Shown here: positions 14,103-15,534 of the stretch, one piece after another
Numbering within the stretch: position 1 is the stretch's first letter
Layout: every line of letters begins with the position of its first letter
Origin: an uncultured Clostridia bacterium
GTDB lineage: Bacteria; Bacillota; Clostridia; Tissierellales; Peptoniphilaceae
Reading direction: 5' to 3'
DNA: 15,534 nt
NCBI GenBank assembly: GCA_945916025.1
Contig: CAMEGD010000025.1
Span: 1 to 15,534 of the forward strand
Position numbers and translations under genes: made by a program
Notes under the pieces: generated by a model
The model's input: the letters and a program-made list of their open reading frames with translations, nothing else
Databases searched by the model: none
What the model was told of the DNA's origin: nothing

Positions 14103-15197
14103 TTATTTAATGTTTATTGCTCCATTGTTTGTTGAAGCTTCAATGTCAAGTTTGTCTCCATTTTCATCATATCCATCAGAATAAGCAATCATGGTGTCTC
14201 CCTCATTAACAAAGTTAGTAAACTTAGTTTCAGAGAAGTTACTAGTATCTACAAGTTTGAAATTATTTTCAACTATTGCCTTAACTGGCTTAAATAAGTC
14301 TTTTAAGGAAATCATTATGTTTCCGTTAGAAGTAGTTGCAAATATTTTTTCTACTAGGTCCTTAACATTAGCTATTAGAATAGTTCCGTTAGTTGAACCT
14401 AAATCGATAAGTTTTACTCCAACATTATTAAGCTCGATCTTACCGTTAGTTGTATCTACATCAAGTCTTTCACCTTCAATTCCATCAATTGAAATCCTTG
14501 CATTTGTTGTAGAAATGAGAGAATTTTCAGACTTTAAGTTGTTTAATTTAATTTTTGAGTTAATAGTATTTACTTCTAAGTTCTTTACTTCTAAGTTTTC
14601 CAACTCTATACTTCCGTTTTTAGTTTCCACTATTAACCTGTCCATTATGGTATTTGGAACAAAAACTTTTGTATTAAGGTCAAAGTATCTTGGGGAAGCA
14701 CTTTCGTAGTTAGGTTCTATTACAATTTTGCCTTCTTCTTTTTCAATAGTTAAGAAGTTATAATCCTTAGAAACTAATCTGTCATCATAGTATACATCAG
14801 CTCTAGCTTCGATTTCATCATTTTCCCAAGGGGAGATAGAAACCTTACCATTTTTGTTATAAACCTCTAAAACTTTTTCCTTGTCTTCATCAAATTTTTC
14901 AGAGACAACCCTATCTATCCTTGATTTTTGTTCAAAGTTAGAATTAAACTTTATATTTATATCTTCAAAGTCAAAGCTATTAATCATCTCTTGGGACTTT
15001 TTAGTAATCTTTGTTGCTGCTTGAGATATTTTGTCTATTAGGTTACTTTCAAATTGGGAGAAATTTCCAAATTGTGAAAAGTCAGCCTTGTTTTGTTTAT
15101 TGTTTTCTTTTATAGAATCTAAAAGGGTCATTGCCTCATCTTCAGTGATTTTGCCTTCTTTTAGCATTCTAAGTATCAGTTTTTTTTCTTCGCTCAT
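14103..15197 (-). CDS. YvlB-like DUF4097 beta-repeat protein with N-terminal SHOCT-like helical module
   Basis: This is a 364-residue protein in two parts. Residues 1-32 (MSEEKKLILRMLKEGKITEDEAMTLLDSIKEN, given here only by its ends MSEEKKLIL and LLDSIKEN) form the short SHOCT-like/YvlB N-terminal module. After a linker with amphipathic helices (about 35-105), residues 110-364 form a DUF4097 beta-helix-like repeat, seen as recurring NGKI/NSKI/NARI/NGTI units (TTNGKIELNNV, STNGTILIANV, TTSNGNIMISL). B. subtilis YvlB has the same size and layout, and such genes often accompany LiaI/PspC-type envelope-stress genes. A direct biochemical role is unknown. There is no signal peptide or membrane span. 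AAGGAAGG precedes the ATG, 14 bases after the stop of a smaller gene with the same N-terminal module. A strong terminator follows. Confidence 0.87.
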   Translation of the reverse strand: MSEEKKLILRMLKEGKITEDEAMTLLDSIKENNKQNKADFSQFGNFSQFESNLIDKISQAATKITKKSQEMINSFDFEDINIKFNSNFEQKSRIDRVVSEKFDEDKEKVLEVYNKNGKVSISPWENDEIEARADVYYDDRLVSKDYNFLTIEKEEGKIVIEPNYESASPRYFDLNTKVFVPNTIMDRLIVETKNGSIELENLEVKNLEVNTINSKIKLNNLKSENSLISTTNARISIDGIEGERLDVDTTNGKIELNNVGVKLIDLGSTNGTILIANVKDLVEKIFATTSNGNIMISLKDLFKPVKAIVENNFKLVDTSNFSETKFTNFVNEGDTMIAYSDGYDENGDKLDIEASTNNGAINIK

Positions 15198-15211
15198 ATT
15201 GTACCTTCCTT

Positions 15212-15505
15212 TTATAATCTAGTTACTTTAAAATCATCAATTAACTTAAAGATTCTATCAACAACAAGTCTTGTCTTTTCCTTTAAGTTGTCATAATCTA
15301 TATTTTTTGCATAATTATAAGCCTTTTGTCCTATAACTTTTCCATTTCTAGTTAAAGATTCAAGTAGCTTAGCTAATTCATCATCAGTTTTGCTATAGGC
15401 TTTTTTGCCGTTTTCTTTAATGGAGTCTAATAGCTTTATGGCTTCTTCCTCGGAAATTCTTCCTTGTCTAAGCATTTCCAGGATCAATTTCTTTTCTTCG
15501 CTCAT
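15212..15505 (-). CDS. Small protein with the same N-terminal module as the DUF4097 protein
   Basis: This is a 97-residue soluble protein whose first 32 residues nearly match those of the YvlB-like protein downstream. Both begin MSEEKKLIL, have ML-x-G-x-I-x-EEA or DEA, and end in LLDSIKEN. The rest (about 35-97) is Lys-rich and helical (LAKLLESLTRNGK, YAKNIDYDNLK, VDRIFKLIDDFKV) and aligns loosely with the linker of the larger protein, including a phenylalanine- or tyrosine-containing DxxDxxN/DFEDIN-like segment. It therefore looks like a partial duplicate lacking the beta-repeat domain. The intact frame and AAAGGTGA ribosome site suggest it is a real gene rather than a remnant. The ATG at 15505 overlaps a possible TGA of an upstream frame, but too little upstream sequence is present to tell. 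Function is unknown. Confidence 0.82.
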   Translation of the reverse strand: MSEEKKLILEMLRQGRISEEEAIKLLDSIKENGKKAYSKTDDELAKLLESLTRNGKVIGQKAYNYAKNIDYDNLKEKTRLVVDRIFKLIDDFKVTRL

Positions 15506-15534
15506 ATTATCACCTTTTTTAGTCTAAATTTCCA

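Noticed and set aside
14320..14620. Repeats in the DUF4097 region as a possible CRISPR or tandem DNA repeat
   Set aside because: The periodicity is at the protein level (beta-repeat units) with variable DNA and no constant repeat-spacer structure.
14191..14709. A 172-residue plus-strand frame opposite the DUF4097 gene
   Set aside because: It is the complement of the beta-repeat region; its repeats only reflect the NGKI-type repeats of the real gene.

Overview
The window looks like chromosomal DNA of a low-GC, Gram-positive anaerobic Firmicute. Three things suggest this: A/T-rich codon use (many AGA/AGG Arg and ATA Ile codons), strong AGGAG ribosome binding sites with occasional TTG starts, and a Clostridia-type gene set (CBS/DRTGG pyrophosphatase, YusI-type ArsC protein, DUF1622, YvlB-like DUF4097 protein). 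A Peptoniphilaceae member such as Anaerococcus is my best guess, but that is inference from style and not a database match.

Layout: (1) 1-3172, minus strand: a pair of divergent paralogous helical proteins of unknown function (144 and 140 aa, ending at a terminator), an AhpD/CMD-family protein, an ABC-F ATPase, and a partial unknown gene overlapping the ABC-F stop by one base. (2) 3279-5990, plus strand: a tight cluster of a YcdX-type PHP phosphatase, a 3-methyladenine DNA glycosylase (possibly from a leaderless mRNA), an unusual Asp/Glu-racemase-family protein and a SpoIIM-like membrane protein. (3) 5992-8097: a zone of gene wreckage. An adenosine deaminase with a large internal deletion abuts, tail to tail, an N-terminal piece of a type I restriction methylase gene (hsdM) with a T7-tract frameshift. 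After an intact ArsC/YusI-family gene comes the tail of cbiH joined to a frameshifted and nonsense-mutated cbiJ, the remains of a cobalamin pathway operon. (4) 8109-9133: a histidine phosphatase (+) and a DUF1622 membrane protein (-), converging on one bidirectional terminator. (5) 9250-12663, plus strand: a secreted DUF1343/NamZ-type muramidase with an N-terminal stalk domain, then a family II pyrophosphatase with CBS and DRTGG regulatory domains, each with its own promoter and terminator. (6) 12739-15505, minus strand: an AI-2E-family (PerM/YtvI) transporter, and a two-gene unit of a small protein and a YvlB-like DUF4097 protein sharing the same N-terminal helical module.

Most intact genes are housekeeping. 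I see no CRISPR array, insertion sequence, tRNA or rRNA, and no clear new multi-gene system. The most informative content is the reductive-decay zone at 5992-8097, the likely leaderless glycosylase mRNA driven by an extended -10 promoter, and several uncharacterised or divergent families (the 2271/2738 paralogue pair, the racemase without its N-terminal DSG motif, and the duplicated N-terminal module at 14103-15505).
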